A stretch of 16,872 bases of DNA from CAZAKO01 sp964546145 (GCA_964546145.1 CAZJIU010000048.1:1-16872), one strand, 5' to 3'; positions 1-7,558 are shown, counted from the first letter of the stretch. Program-made: numbers and translations. Notes: a model not told the origin generated them from the letters alone.

Positions 1-56
1 TTCGTGAAGGTGGACGCACTGTCGGTGCCGGTGTGGTAGTCGAAATCATCGAATAA
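1..56 (+). CDS. tuf: Elongation factor Tu, C-terminal end (partial)
   Basis: Only the last 17 codons and the stop are present. From base 3 they read REGGRTVGAGVVVEIIE and then TAA at 54-56, which is the conserved end of domain III of EF-Tu. EF-Tu is the GTPase that delivers aminoacyl-tRNA to the ribosome. The gene continues upstream of the window. Its stop overlaps the Shine-Dalgarno sequence (AAGGAG, 55-60) of rpsJ, so the two genes are almost certainly co-transcribed, as in the str-S10 arrangement of many bacteria. Confidence 0.95.
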   Translation, partial: REGGRTVGAGVVVEIIE

Positions 57-66
57 GGAGCTAATT

Positions 67-375
67 GTGGCTGGACAAAGAATAAGAATCAGTCTCAAAG
101 CGTATGACCATAACCTGCTGGATAAAAGCACCAAGAAAATTGTTGCGACTGCTAAATCAACCGGCGCGGTCGTCTCCGGTCCGATACCACTGCCTACTCA
201 GCGCACTGTGTACACGGTACTAAGGTCACCGCATGTAGATAAAAAGTCAAGGGAGCAGTTTCAAACCAAGATTCACAAACGGCTAGTGGATATTCTGAAT
301 TCGACTTCTAAAACGGTTGATGCCTTGATGAGATTAGATCTGCCAGCCGGTGTGGATATTGAGATAAAGGTATAA
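67..375 (+). CDS. rpsJ: 30S ribosomal protein S10 (uS10, NusE)
   Basis: This 102-residue protein has the usual S10 length. Recognisable blocks are LKAYDH (residues 10-15), GPIPLPT (38-44) and RSPHVDKKSREQF (53-65), the last lying in the loop region. S10 sits in the head of the 30S subunit. As NusE it also binds NusB and NusG in antitermination and transcription-translation coupling. The start is GTG at 67, preceded by AAGGAG at 55-60. It begins 10 bases after the tuf stop, so there is no space for an S10 leader of the E. coli type. Confidence 0.98.
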   Translation: MAGQRIRISLKAYDHNLLDKSTKKIVATAKSTGAVVSGPIPLPTQRTVYTVLRSPHVDKKSREQFQTKIHKRLVDILNSTSKTVDALMRLDLPAGVDIEIKV

Positions 376-388
376 CGGAAGTTCATCT

Positions 389-1015
389 ATGTTAGGAATT
401 ATTGGTAAAAAATTGGGAATGAGCCAGCTTTTCGAGCAGAATGGTGATTTGATTCCGGTTTCGATCGTCGAGGCTGGTCCCTGTCGAGTTGTCCAGGTCA
501 AAACTCCTGAGAAAGATGGCTATTCAGCTGTTCAGCTCGGTTTTCAAATTAAAACGGCTAAACATACCAAAAAACCGGAAGCAGGTCATTTTAAAGCAGC
601 TAACAGCGAACCTTATCGCTATTTAGCCGAAATCAGGGATTTTGAAAGTGATTATGCCAAAGTTGGCGAAATAGTAACGGTGGCCCTTTTTAATATCGGA
701 CAGCGGGTAAAAGTATCCGGGATTAGTAAAGGTAAAGGTTTCCAGGGAGTGGTTAAACGGCATGGTTTTAAAGGGGGGCCAAAAACCCATGGTCAGAGTG
801 ATCGCCTGCGTGCACCCGGTTCAATTGGTGCTTCGGCCTATCCTTCAAGGGTAATTAAAGGAATGAAAATGGGTGGTCGGATGGGTGGTGATAATCATAC
901 GGTCAGCGGACTGACAATTATTAAAATTAATCCTGAGAATAATTTACTATATATCAAAGGGGCAATTCCGGGTGCCAGAAACGGTCTTGTGACGATTCGG
1001 AGGCAGGGACGGTGA
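389..1015 (+). CDS. rplC: 50S ribosomal protein L3 (uL3)
   Basis: L3 of 208 residues, a normal length. It opens with MLGIIGKKLGMSQ and has the central loop GFKGGPKTHGQSDRLRAPGS (127-145 region) that reaches toward the peptidyl-transferase centre, followed by YPSRVIKGMKMGGRMGG. L3 is an early 50S assembly protein. The position aligned with E. coli Gln150, the residue methylated by PrmB, appears to be Ser173 (TVSGL, 171-175). GGAAG at 377-381 serves as the Shine-Dalgarno for ATG 389. The stop overlaps the rplD start by 4 bases (GTGA). Confidence 0.98.
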   Translation: MLGIIGKKLGMSQLFEQNGDLIPVSIVEAGPCRVVQVKTPEKDGYSAVQLGFQIKTAKHTKKPEAGHFKAANSEPYRYLAEIRDFESDYAKVGEIVTVALFNIGQRVKVSGISKGKGFQGVVKRHGFKGGPKTHGQSDRLRAPGSIGASAYPSRVIKGMKMGGRMGGDNHTVSGLTIIKINPENNLLYIKGAIPGARNGLVTIRRQGR

Positions 1016-1650
1016 GTACAGAATTTACTATATATCGCAAAGATGGTTCGGAAACCGACCAGAAACTGACGCTGGATTCGACTGCTTTTGATATCAGTCC
1101 GCACGATCACGCGATCTATCTGGCGGTGAAAACTGAACTGACTAATATGCGGCAGGGAAATAGTTCTACCAAAACCCGGGCGGAAGCTCGCGGCGGCGGC
1201 CGTAAGCCCTGGAAGCAGAAGGGGCGGGGAACAGCCCGGGCTGGCTCACGCCGCAGCCCAATTTGGGTTGGTGGTGGACGTGCTTTCGGACCAAAGCCAA
1301 AAATCTATTTAATGAAGATTAACCAGAAAGTGAAAACCTTGGCTCGTAAAAGTGCCCTGGCTTATAAATATCAGGAGGGCGCAATTCGGATAATGGAGGA
1401 TTTTGTTCTGGATGCACCTAAAACCAAAGCCATGCAGCAAATATTGAAAGCCATGAACATCGAAGACAAACGGATTACCCTGCTGGCATCGGAAGTAACC
1501 CAGAACCTCTTATTAGCCTGTCGCAATCTTTACAATATTTTATTAATTGAGGCCAAGAGAGCCTCGACTTACGATATGTTAGATTGTGATATTCTGCTGA
1601 TTGATAAGGCGGGCCTGGAGGAATTAAACAACCAGCTACTGGCAAACTAA
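1012..1650 (+). CDS. rplD: 50S ribosomal protein L4 (uL4)
   Basis: L4 of 212 residues. The extended loop that lines the peptide exit tunnel is clear: ARGGGRKPWKQKGRGTARAG, followed by SRRSPIWVGGGRAFGPKP (roughly residues 59-96). The rest is the Rossmann-like globular domain. In E. coli L4 represses its own operon through the S10 leader and RNase E. No such leader fits in front of rpsJ here, so that circuit is probably absent. The GTG start at 1012 overlaps the L3 stop as GTGA, the usual sign of translational coupling. Confidence 0.97.
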   Translation: MSTEFTIYRKDGSETDQKLTLDSTAFDISPHDHAIYLAVKTELTNMRQGNSSTKTRAEARGGGRKPWKQKGRGTARAGSRRSPIWVGGGRAFGPKPKIYLMKINQKVKTLARKSALAYKYQEGAIRIMEDFVLDAPKTKAMQQILKAMNIEDKRITLLASEVTQNLLLACRNLYNILLIEAKRASTYDMLDCDILLIDKAGLEELNNQLLAN

Positions 1651-1663
1651 CAGGAATTGAGTA

Positions 1664-1987
1664 ATGTCGATTAAAAATACCATCATAATCGAGCCAATTT
1701 TAACGGAAAAGATCAATGCATTGAAAGACTCCGGGCGGAAATACGGATTTAAAGTTCATTCTGCCACCAATAAACTGGAAATTAAGAAAGCTGTTGAAAA
1801 TAAATTTGGAGTTAAGGTCGAAAAGGTTGCGACTATTAATTTGAATGGTAAGACGAAGCAGGTCACTATTCGCAGTGGCGGTAGAGTAATTCGGACTAAT
1901 GGTCGGCGGTCAAATTGGAAAAAAGCGATTGTGACTCTTAAAAAAGGCGAGAAAATAGATTTCTATCAAGGAGAAACCGCGGTATAG
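1664..1987 (+). CDS. rplW: 50S ribosomal protein L23 (uL23)
   Basis: L23 of 107 residues. It lies at the exit of the peptide tunnel and is the docking site for trigger factor and SRP. The N-terminal block IEPILTEKIN (9-18) aligns with E. coli PHVSEKAS, which makes Glu15 the equivalent of the chaperone-docking Glu18. The RNA-binding block NGRRSNWKKAIVTLKKGE (79-96) matches GRRSDWKKAYVTLKEG of E. coli. It starts at ATG 1664 after AGGAATTGAG, 13 bases beyond the L4 stop. Confidence 0.97.
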   Translation: MSIKNTIIIEPILTEKINALKDSGRKYGFKVHSATNKLEIKKAVENKFGVKVEKVATINLNGKTKQVTIRSGGRVIRTNGRRSNWKKAIVTLKKGEKIDFYQGETAV

Positions 1988-1991
1988 GAAT

Positions 1992-2819
1992 ATGGCTATC
2001 AAGAAAATTAAACCAACCACTCCCGGTCAAAGATTTAAAAGTGTAGATACTTTCGAGGATATCACGACCACGAAGCCCGAGAGCAGTTTATTAGTTCCTA
2101 TGCGGCGCTCCGGCGGTCGGAATAATCTGGGTCGGATCACCGCCCGCAGGCGTGGTGGCGGTCACAAGCGAGCTTATCGGATAATTGACTTTAAACGTGA
2201 CAAATTCAACATAGAAGCGGTCGTTGCGAGTATCGAGTACGATCCTAATCGTTCCGCCCGGATTGCGCTGTTAAATTATCGGGATGGAGAGAAGCGTTAT
2301 ATCATTGCACCGGAAGGTTTGACGGTGGGAAATAAGGTTATCTCCGGTCAAGAGGTACCAATCAGGCTCGGAAATTCACTACCGTTAAAAAATATTCCGG
2401 CCGGTACATTTGTGCATAATATCGAGTTGAAACCGAAAAAGGGTGGACAGATTGCCCGAAGCGCTGGCAGTGCGGCTCAGATTATGGCTAAGGAGGGTAG
2501 ATATGTTACCCTGCGCATGCCTTCGGGTGAAATGCGCCTGGTGCTGAATGAGTGTTTTGCCACGATTGGTGAAATTGGCAATAAAACTCATGAAAACATC
2601 AGTATTGGCAAAGCCGGTCGCAATCGTTGGTTGGGACGCCGACCCAAGGTTAGAGGAGTTGCGATGAACCCGATTGATCATCCGATGGGTGGTGGTGAAG
2701 GCAAGAGCTCCGGTGGTCGCCATCCCACGACTCCGTGGGGAAAACCGACGAAAGGCTATCGGACTCGCAAGAAACGTAACTTAAGTGATAAATTTATTGT
2801 CAAGAGAAGGACCAAGTAA
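1992..2819 (+). CDS. rplB: 50S ribosomal protein L2 (uL2)
   Basis: L2 of 275 residues, full length. The core RNA-binding segment GGRNNLGRITARRRGGGHKR (41-60) and the C-terminal segment VRGVAMNPIDHPMGGGEG (220-237) are both present. His230 corresponds to the functionally important His229 of E. coli near the peptidyl-transferase centre. The next His of the E. coli sequence (DHPH) is Met232 here, a variant I associate with Bacteroidetes-type L2 proteins. The protein contacts bridge B7b and is needed for subunit association. It starts 4 bases after the L23 stop. Confidence 0.98.
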   Translation: MAIKKIKPTTPGQRFKSVDTFEDITTTKPESSLLVPMRRSGGRNNLGRITARRRGGGHKRAYRIIDFKRDKFNIEAVVASIEYDPNRSARIALLNYRDGEKRYIIAPEGLTVGNKVISGQEVPIRLGNSLPLKNIPAGTFVHNIELKPKKGGQIARSAGSAAQIMAKEGRYVTLRMPSGEMRLVLNECFATIGEIGNKTHENISIGKAGRNRWLGRRPKVRGVAMNPIDHPMGGGEGKSSGGRHPTTPWGKPTKGYRTRKKRNLSDKFIVKRRTK

Positions 2820-2833
2820 TTAGGGAGTAAGGA

Positions 2834-3112
2834 ATGAGTCGTTCACTGAAAAAAGGACCTTATATTGATCGAAAGCTGCTGGGCTTGGTCAATGAGATGA
2901 ATCAGTCGGGCAAGAAAAAGGTCTTAAAGACTTGGGCTAGATCTTCGACAATCTCCCCCGAATTTGTCGGGCATACTTTCGCCGTGCATAACGGCAATAA
3001 ATTTATTCCGGTATTCATTACCGAAAATATGGTAGGACACAAGCTTGGTGAATTTGCTCATACCCGTACATTCCGGGGACATTCCGGCGCAGAGAAAAAG
3101 GTTAAAAAATAA
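2834..3112 (+). CDS. rpsS: 30S ribosomal protein S19 (uS19)
   Basis: S19 of 92 residues, the family length. The signature MSRSLKKGPYID at the N-terminus and the C-terminal VGHKLGEFAHTRTFRGHSG (from about residue 67) are diagnostic. It lies in the head of the 30S subunit, pairs with S13 and contacts the A-site finger of the 50S. ATG 2834 follows GGAGTAAGG (2823-2831). Only 5 bases separate its stop from rplV. Confidence 0.98.
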   Translation: MSRSLKKGPYIDRKLLGLVNEMNQSGKKKVLKTWARSSTISPEFVGHTFAVHNGNKFIPVFITENMVGHKLGEFAHTRTFRGHSGAEKKVKK

Positions 3113-3117
3113 GTATT

Positions 3118-3480
3118 ATGGAAGCAAAAGCAATAAGCAATTATGTTCGGCAATCGGCGCGGAAGGTACGCCTGGTGGCTGATATGATTCGCGGTAAAGA
3201 GGTCGAAACAGCCCTGAATGTGCTACATTTCAATAATAAGAAAGCCTCTCAGGCAGTGGAAAAAACAATCCGTTCGGCGGTTTCCAATCTGATGAATATG
3301 GAAGGTGGTGCTAATATTGAGCCCGAGGATCTCTGGGTGAAAACAATTTATGTTAATGAGGGTGGAATCGCCAAACGCTGGCGAGCGGGCTCGATGGGGC
3401 GGGCAGCAATGATTCGCAAACGTTCCTGTCATCTTACCGTTGTCGTCGCCGAAAAAGAAAATAGTAAAGAAAAACAATAA
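3118..3480 (+). CDS. rplV: 50S ribosomal protein L22 (uL22)
   Basis: L22 of 120 residues. The N-terminal YVRQSARKVRLVADMIRGK (9-27) is the family signature. The extended beta-hairpin that reaches into the exit tunnel is at GGIAKRWRAGSMGRAAMIRKR (about 82-102), followed by CHLTVVV. Macrolide-resistance changes in other species map to this hairpin. The last dozen residues are charged (AEKENSKEKQ). The stop at 3478-3480 directly abuts the rpsC Shine-Dalgarno. Confidence 0.97.
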   Translation: MEAKAISNYVRQSARKVRLVADMIRGKEVETALNVLHFNNKKASQAVEKTIRSAVSNLMNMEGGANIEPEDLWVKTIYVNEGGIAKRWRAGSMGRAAMIRKRSCHLTVVVAEKENSKEKQ

Positions 3481-3491
3481 AAGGAGGCTGC

Positions 3492-4127
3492 TTGGGTCAG
3501 AAAACTCATCCCATCGGATTTCGACTTGGTTTCAATAAAACCTGGAGTAGTAATTGGTTTGACGAACGTAATTACACTGTAAAGTTGACCGAAGATTTAA
3601 AACTGCGACGGTATATTATGAAGCGTTTGTCTAACGCGGGAATCAGCGGTGTCGATATTCACCGGACCGCTAAAAAAATCACCATTACAATTAATACCTC
3701 CCGACCGGGCATTGTCATTGGTAAAAAAGGTGAGGAGGTGGATTTATTGCGGCTTGAGTTGCAAAAACTCACCAATACGGATGTCCAGGTGAATGTCAAT
3801 GAAATCAAGCGACCCGAGCTGGATGCAAACCTGGTTGGGAATAATATTGCTGCCCAACTGGTTAAAAAGGTCTCTTTTCGCCGAGCAGTTAAAAAAGCCA
3901 TCCAGGCGACGATGCGGATGGGCGCTGATGGTATTCGAGTTCAGTGCAGTGGTCGCTTGGGTGGGGCTGAAATGTCACGTACCGAGACTTACCGTGAGGG
4001 CAGAGTTCCTCTGCATACCTTGCGGTCTGATATAGATTTTGCGGCTGTCACGGCGCATACAACTTATGGATGTATCGGAATCAAAGTTTGGATTTGCAAT
4101 GGCGAATCCTACAGGAAGACGCAGTAA
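3492..4127 (+). CDS. rpsC: 30S ribosomal protein S3 (uS3)
   Basis: S3 of 211 residues with N-terminal GQKTHPIGFRLG, a KH domain with the loop GKKG (77-80), and the C-terminal domain GRLGGAEMSRTETYREGRVP (154-173). Arg130, Arg131 and Lys134 align with the mRNA-entry helicase residues of E. coli S3 (131, 132, 135). The start is TTG at 3492: the conserved GQKTHP begins at the next codon, there is no nearby ATG, and AAGGAGG at 3481-3487 is well placed. It is one of four TTG starts in this cluster. Confidence 0.97.
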   Translation: MGQKTHPIGFRLGFNKTWSSNWFDERNYTVKLTEDLKLRRYIMKRLSNAGISGVDIHRTAKKITITINTSRPGIVIGKKGEEVDLLRLELQKLTNTDVQVNVNEIKRPELDANLVGNNIAAQLVKKVSFRRAVKKAIQATMRMGADGIRVQCSGRLGGAEMSRTETYREGRVPLHTLRSDIDFAAVTAHTTYGCIGIKVWICNGESYRKTQ

Positions 4128-4139
4128 AGGAAGATAGTA

Positions 4140-4559
4140 ATGCTGGCACCTCGTAAAGTAAAACATCGTAAGCAACAAAAAGGTCGGATGAAGGGGATTG
4201 CTACCCGCGGCAATGAGGTCAGTTTTGGACACTATGGCCTGAAGGCACTTGAGCCGGGTTGGATTTCCAGTCGCCAGATCGAGGCCGTGCGGGTGGCCAT
4301 TACCCGTAAAGTTCGGAAACACGGCAAGATGTGGATCAGGATTTTCCCGGATAAACCGATTACCAAAAAACCGGCTGAGACCCGCATGGGTAAAGGAAAG
4401 GGTGCACCCGAGTATTGGGTGGCGGTCGTCAAGCCGGGCAGAATTCTGTTTGAAATTGAGGTGCCGAATGAAGAGCAGGCTCTGGATGCCTTCTCCACGG
4501 CAGTGCATAAGCTGCCGATTAAAACCAAGGTGGTTGCAAGACGACAAGTAGGAGCTTAG
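4140..4559 (+). CDS. rplP: 50S ribosomal protein L16 (uL16)
   Basis: L16 of 139 residues. It helps position tRNA in the A and P sites and is a late 50S assembly factor. Family blocks are MLAPRKVKHRKQQKGR (1-16), IFPDKPITKKP (68-78) and TRMGKGKGAPEYWVAVVKPG (81-100). Arg82 aligns with Arg81 of E. coli, the residue hydroxylated by the RoxA/YcfD oxygenase. Whether this organism has that enzyme cannot be seen. The antisense frames here are long but are shadows of this gene. Confidence 0.98.
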   Translation: MLAPRKVKHRKQQKGRMKGIATRGNEVSFGHYGLKALEPGWISSRQIEAVRVAITRKVRKHGKMWIRIFPDKPITKKPAETRMGKGKGAPEYWVAVVKPGRILFEIEVPNEEQALDAFSTAVHKLPIKTKVVARRQVGA

Positions 4560-4560
4560 G

Positions 4561-4791
4561 GTGAAAAGGAATCAATTAAGAGAACTATCGAAAGCAGAGC
4601 TGGAAGTCAAACTTCATGACGACATTGTGGCTCTGGAAAATCTCCGTTTTCAAAAGGCTCTCCAGCAACTGGAAAATCCACTGAAAATCAGACAAGTTCG
4701 TCGGGAAATCGCCCAGATCAAGACAGTTATGCATCAATTAGAGCAGAATGTCGCTACCAAGAATACTCAGGTTGTTAAAACACAGGATTGA
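4561..4791 (+). CDS. rpmC: 50S ribosomal protein L29 (uL29)
   Basis: L29 of 76 residues, slightly longer than the E. coli 63. It is two helices in a hairpin with the family pattern LRELSKAELEVKL near the start and LENPLKIRQVRREIAQIKT (about 37-55). It lies beside L23 at the tunnel exit. The GTG start at 4561 is 1 base after the L16 stop, with AGGAG at 4549-4553 inside the end of rplP. The tail after residue 60 is poorly conserved in the family. Confidence 0.95.
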   Translation: MKRNQLRELSKAELEVKLHDDIVALENLRFQKALQQLENPLKIRQVRREIAQIKTVMHQLEQNVATKNTQVVKTQD

Positions 4792-4796
4792 ACAAG

Positions 4797-5060
4797 ATGG
4801 AATCCCTAAAGAACAGGAAAATTCTCGTCGGAACCGTAATTAGCAATAAGATGGATAAAACTATCGTGGTGCGGATTGAGCGGACGGTAAAACATCCCAC
4901 TTATGGCAAATATATTCACCGCACCTCCAAATGTTATGCCCATGATCCGCACAACGAGTGCAAGGTCGGGGATATTGTCCGGATTGTCGAATCCCGTCCG
5001 CTAAGTCACACCAAGCGCTGGCAGTTAATGGAAATTGTGAAGCAGGCACAAGAATCTTAA
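4797..5060 (+). CDS. rpsQ: 30S ribosomal protein S17 (uS17)
   Basis: S17 of 87 residues with an OB fold: LVGTVISNKMDKTIVVRIER, then HPTYGKYIHRTSKCYAHDP and GDIVRIVESRPLSHTKRW. It binds 16S rRNA helix 11 and starts 30S assembly. I chose ATG 4797 because AGGA at 4784-4787 stands 9 bases before it. A TTG at 4788 in the same frame overlaps the rpmC stop and has no spacing from that Shine-Dalgarno; it would add three residues. The S17 core is unaffected by the choice. Confidence 0.93.
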   Translation: MESLKNRKILVGTVISNKMDKTIVVRIERTVKHPTYGKYIHRTSKCYAHDPHNECKVGDIVRIVESRPLSHTKRWQLMEIVKQAQES

Positions 5061-5072
5061 GGGGAAGTTCCG

Positions 5073-5441
5073 ATGATACAGCAAGAAACAAGGATGAATG
5101 TGGCCGATAATACCGGCGCTAAAAAGGTTATGTGTATTCGGGTTCTGGGTGGCTCGGGACGGAGATATGCTTCGGTGGGTGATATAGTTGTGGTTACAAT
5201 AAAGCAGGCTTCGCCAAATGGAATGGTAAAAAAGGGTGAGAAATCCAAAGCTGTAATTGTGCGTACTAAAAAAGAGATTCGCCGTAAAGATGGTTCCTAT
5301 ATTCGCTTCGATGACAACGCGGCAGTCTTGATTGATAATAATTATGAGCCGCGCGGGACGCGTATATTTGGTCCGGTAGCGCGGGAGTTGCGAGAGAAGA
5401 ATTATATGAAAATTGTATCTATGGCCCCCGAGGTACTGTAG
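5073..5441 (+). CDS. rplN: 50S ribosomal protein L14 (uL14)
   Basis: L14 of 122 residues, exactly the usual length. The start MIQQETRMNVADNTGAKK and the signature segment GDIVVVTIKQASPNGMVKKG (about 35-54) are diagnostic, as is the end EKNYMKIVSMAPEVL. L14 forms part of bridges B5 and B8 and is the binding site of the silencing factor RsfS. It is the first gene of the classical spc operon, but no promoter or leader is visible in the 12 bases before it, so it is probably transcribed from upstream. Confidence 0.98.
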   Translation: MIQQETRMNVADNTGAKKVMCIRVLGGSGRRYASVGDIVVVTIKQASPNGMVKKGEKSKAVIVRTKKEIRRKDGSYIRFDDNAAVLIDNNYEPRGTRIFGPVARELREKNYMKIVSMAPEVL

Positions 5442-5453
5442 AGGAGAACGAGC

Positions 5454-5768
5454 ATGTATCGCATTCGGAAAAATGATATAGTGAAGGTCATTTCGGGAGA
5501 ATTTAAAGGAAAGACCGGCCGGGTATTAAAGCACTTTACCGAAACTAATCGAGTTATTGTCGAGGGTGTCAATTTCATCAAACGTCATACGCGCCCCTCT
5601 CAGACTAATCCTCAGGGAGGGATTGTCGAAAAAGAGGCACCGATCCACCTCTCCAACGTGAAACTTATTCATGATGGAAAACCGACTAAAGTCAGTTATC
5701 GAGTTCTCAAAGATGGTAAGAAGGTTCGCTGCTCCAGAAAGACTAAGGAAGTGATTGATACGATTTAA
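5454..5768 (+). CDS. rplX: 50S ribosomal protein L24 (uL24)
   Basis: L24 of 104 residues with an N-terminal KOW motif (KNDIVKVISGEFKGKTGRVL, residues 6-25) and the family segment VEGVNFIKRHTRPSQTNPQGG (about 36-56), followed by EAPIHLSNV. It binds 23S rRNA domain I and is an assembly initiator of the 50S subunit. ATG 5454 follows GAGGAG (5441-5446), 12 bases after the L14 stop. Confidence 0.97.
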   Translation: MYRIRKNDIVKVISGEFKGKTGRVLKHFTETNRVIVEGVNFIKRHTRPSQTNPQGGIVEKEAPIHLSNVKLIHDGKPTKVSYRVLKDGKKVRCSRKTKEVIDTI

Positions 5769-5781
5769 GTAGGAGTCCTTT

Positions 5782-6378
5782 GTGGTAACTAAAACGGAAT
5801 ATAAACCGAGACTATTGCAAGAGTATCAAAAGACCGTTATTCCGGCAATGATGAAGAAATTTGGCTATAAAAATCCAATGCAGGTTCCGCGCTTGAGTAA
5901 GATCAGTCTGAATATTGGAGTTGGTCGGGCGAAGGATGAGCCGGCAAGTCTTAAAGGGGCTCAGGATGATATTCGCACAATCGCGGGACAGCAGCCGGTC
6001 GTAACCCGGGCCAAGAAGGCAATCTCTAATTTTAAAATTCGTCAGGGTGATCCCGTCGGGACTAGTGTCACCCTGCGGCGCTATCGAATGTATGAATTTC
6101 TTGATCGCCTGATTACTACTGCCTTACCACGGGTGCGAGATTTCTCGGGTTTGAGCGATAAATCCTTTGATGGTCGCGGCAGTTATAGCTTAGGTATCAG
6201 GGAGCAGATCATCTTCCCGGAAATAAATTATGATAAAGTTGATAAAATCAGGGGAATGAATATTACCCTCACAACAACAGCCAAAACCGATGCAGAAGCC
6301 TATGAACTGCTATCACTCTTCGGTTTTCCATTTAAAAAACGACCAGTGAAGGCTGAAGCTGCAGGGGAGACGAGCTAA
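5782..6378 (+). CDS. rplE: 50S ribosomal protein L5 (uL5)
   Basis: L5 of 198 residues, about 18 longer than the usual 180. The added part is a C-terminal tail, RPVKAEAAGETS, and a short N-terminal lead. Core blocks are PRLSKISLNIGVG (about 37-49), TRAKKAISNFKIRQGDPVG (about 75-93), VRDFSGLSDKSFDGRGSYSLG (113-133) and NITLTTTAKTDAEAYELL. It binds 5S rRNA and contacts the P-site tRNA. The GTG start at 5782 follows AGGAG (5771-5775). Confidence 0.97.
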   Translation: MVTKTEYKPRLLQEYQKTVIPAMMKKFGYKNPMQVPRLSKISLNIGVGRAKDEPASLKGAQDDIRTIAGQQPVVTRAKKAISNFKIRQGDPVGTSVTLRRYRMYEFLDRLITTALPRVRDFSGLSDKSFDGRGSYSLGIREQIIFPEINYDKVDKIRGMNITLTTTAKTDAEAYELLSLFGFPFKKRPVKAEAAGETS

Positions 6379-6379
6379 G

Positions 6380-6565
6380 ATGGCAAAGAAATCATGGATT
6401 GTAAAGGCAAACCGGAAACCAAAATTTTCTACCCGAATAGTACGCCGCTGCTCAGTCTGCGGCAGGTCCCGTTCTTACTATCGTAAATTTGGGCTTTGCC
6501 GGTTATGCTTTCGAGAATTAGCCTTAAAAGGCGAAATTCCGGGAATCACCAAAGCCAGCTGGTAA
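6380..6565 (+). CDS. rpsZ: 30S ribosomal protein S14, zinc-binding type (uS14, type Z)
   Basis: This is the short 61-residue form of S14 that carries a zinc ribbon: Cys24, Cys27, Cys40 and Cys43 in CSVCGRSRSYYRKFGLCRLC. The end GEIPGITKASW is the hallmark of this type. Many bacteria encode a longer zinc-free S14 elsewhere for zinc starvation; this window cannot show whether one exists. It starts 1 base after the L5 stop, with GGGGAG (6364-6369) inside the end of rplE. Confidence 0.98.
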   Translation: MAKKSWIVKANRKPKFSTRIVRRCSVCGRSRSYYRKFGLCRLCFRELALKGEIPGITKASW

Positions 6566-6583
6566 CACAGGAGTTGATGTAAT

Positions 6584-6982
6584 ATGCCGGTAACTGATCC
6601 AATAGCTGATTTTTTAACCCGTATTCGGAATGCCCTGGCCGCTAATCATCGCTGGGTGGACATTCCAGCTTCACAATTAAAAAAGCGCATGGCGCTGATC
6701 CTGAAACATGAAAAATTCATTAAGGATTTCATCCTGATTAATGATAATAAGCAGGGGCTGATTAGAATTTATTTGAGATATACCAAGGAAGGAACTCCGG
6801 TTATTGAAGGGCTGAAGCGAATCAGCAGACCTGGTCGTCGTCAATATGTTTCGGCCACAGAGATTCCCAGGGTACTCGGCGGTTTAGGTATCGCCATCCT
6901 GTCCACCCCGATTGGCGTCGTCACCAATAAAGTTGCCCGAAAGAGTAAAGTGGGTGGAGAAGTATTGTGTAATGTGTGGTAA
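6584..6982 (+). CDS. rpsH: 30S ribosomal protein S8 (uS8)
   Basis: S8 of 132 residues. It begins with the signature DPIADFLTRIRNA (5-17) and ends with the conserved KVGGEVLCNVW. S8 binds helix 21 of 16S rRNA and in E. coli represses the spc operon by binding mRNA near rplE. No obvious copy of such a target was identified by eye here. ATG 6584 follows AGGAG at 6570-6574. A 23-base gap leads to rplF. Confidence 0.98.
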   Translation: MPVTDPIADFLTRIRNALAANHRWVDIPASQLKKRMALILKHEKFIKDFILINDNKQGLIRIYLRYTKEGTPVIEGLKRISRPGRRQYVSATEIPRVLGGLGIAILSTPIGVVTNKVARKSKVGGEVLCNVW

Positions 6983-7005
6983 GCGAAGTGAGCAAGGAGT
7001 AAACT

Positions 7006-7548
7006 GTGTCGAGAGTCGGTAAACAACCCATAACAATTCCAGAAAAGGTCGAAGTCAAGATTCAGGATAATACCGTTATGGTCAAGGGTCCCAAGGGTAC
7101 GCTGTCATGGAAATATCCGGCAGAAATAACAGTCGAAACTAAGGATCACGGAATTTGGGTAACCCGCTCCGGTGAAAGTAAGAGCCAACGCTCTTTGCAT
7201 GGCTTAACCCGGATGCTGATTGCCAATATGGTCGAGGGTGTAACTAACGGTTTTCAGAAAACTCTTGAGATTAGTGGGGTCGGTTATTCAGCCGAAATGA
7301 AGGGCAAATCACTGGCACTGAATTTAGGCTTATCGCATCAGGTTTTAATTACGCCTCCGGAAGGAATAAATCTGGCGATTCCGAAAAATTTGGTTGTTAC
7401 GGTCTCTGGCGCGGATAAGCAGCTTGTCGGTGAGATTGCCGCAAAAATCAGGTCAATCGCACCAGCAGAGCCCTATAAAGGCAAAGGCATCAAATATCTG
7501 GATGAAAAAATACGCCGCAAAACGGGTAAAAAAGTTGGGGTGAAATAG
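7006..7548 (+). CDS. rplF: 50S ribosomal protein L6 (uL6)
   Basis: L6 of 180 residues with two repeated alpha/beta domains. The N-terminal MSRVGKQPITIPEKVEV and the C-terminal signature IAAKIRSIAPAEPYKGKGIKY (about 144-164) are diagnostic. It sits near the factor-binding site of the 50S subunit beside the sarcin-ricin loop. The GTG start at 7006 is preceded by AAGGAG (6995-7000). Confidence 0.98.
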   Translation: MSRVGKQPITIPEKVEVKIQDNTVMVKGPKGTLSWKYPAEITVETKDHGIWVTRSGESKSQRSLHGLTRMLIANMVEGVTNGFQKTLEISGVGYSAEMKGKSLALNLGLSHQVLITPPEGINLAIPKNLVVTVSGADKQLVGEIAAKIRSIAPAEPYKGKGIKYLDEKIRRKTGKKVGVK

Positions 7549-7558
7549 AGGTTTGCGA

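Noticed and set aside
3975..4547. A 190-residue antisense reading frame across the end of rpsC and rplP
   Set aside because: It lies wholly opposite two certain ribosomal genes, crosses their boundary, has no recognisable domain and looks like a codon-bias shadow.
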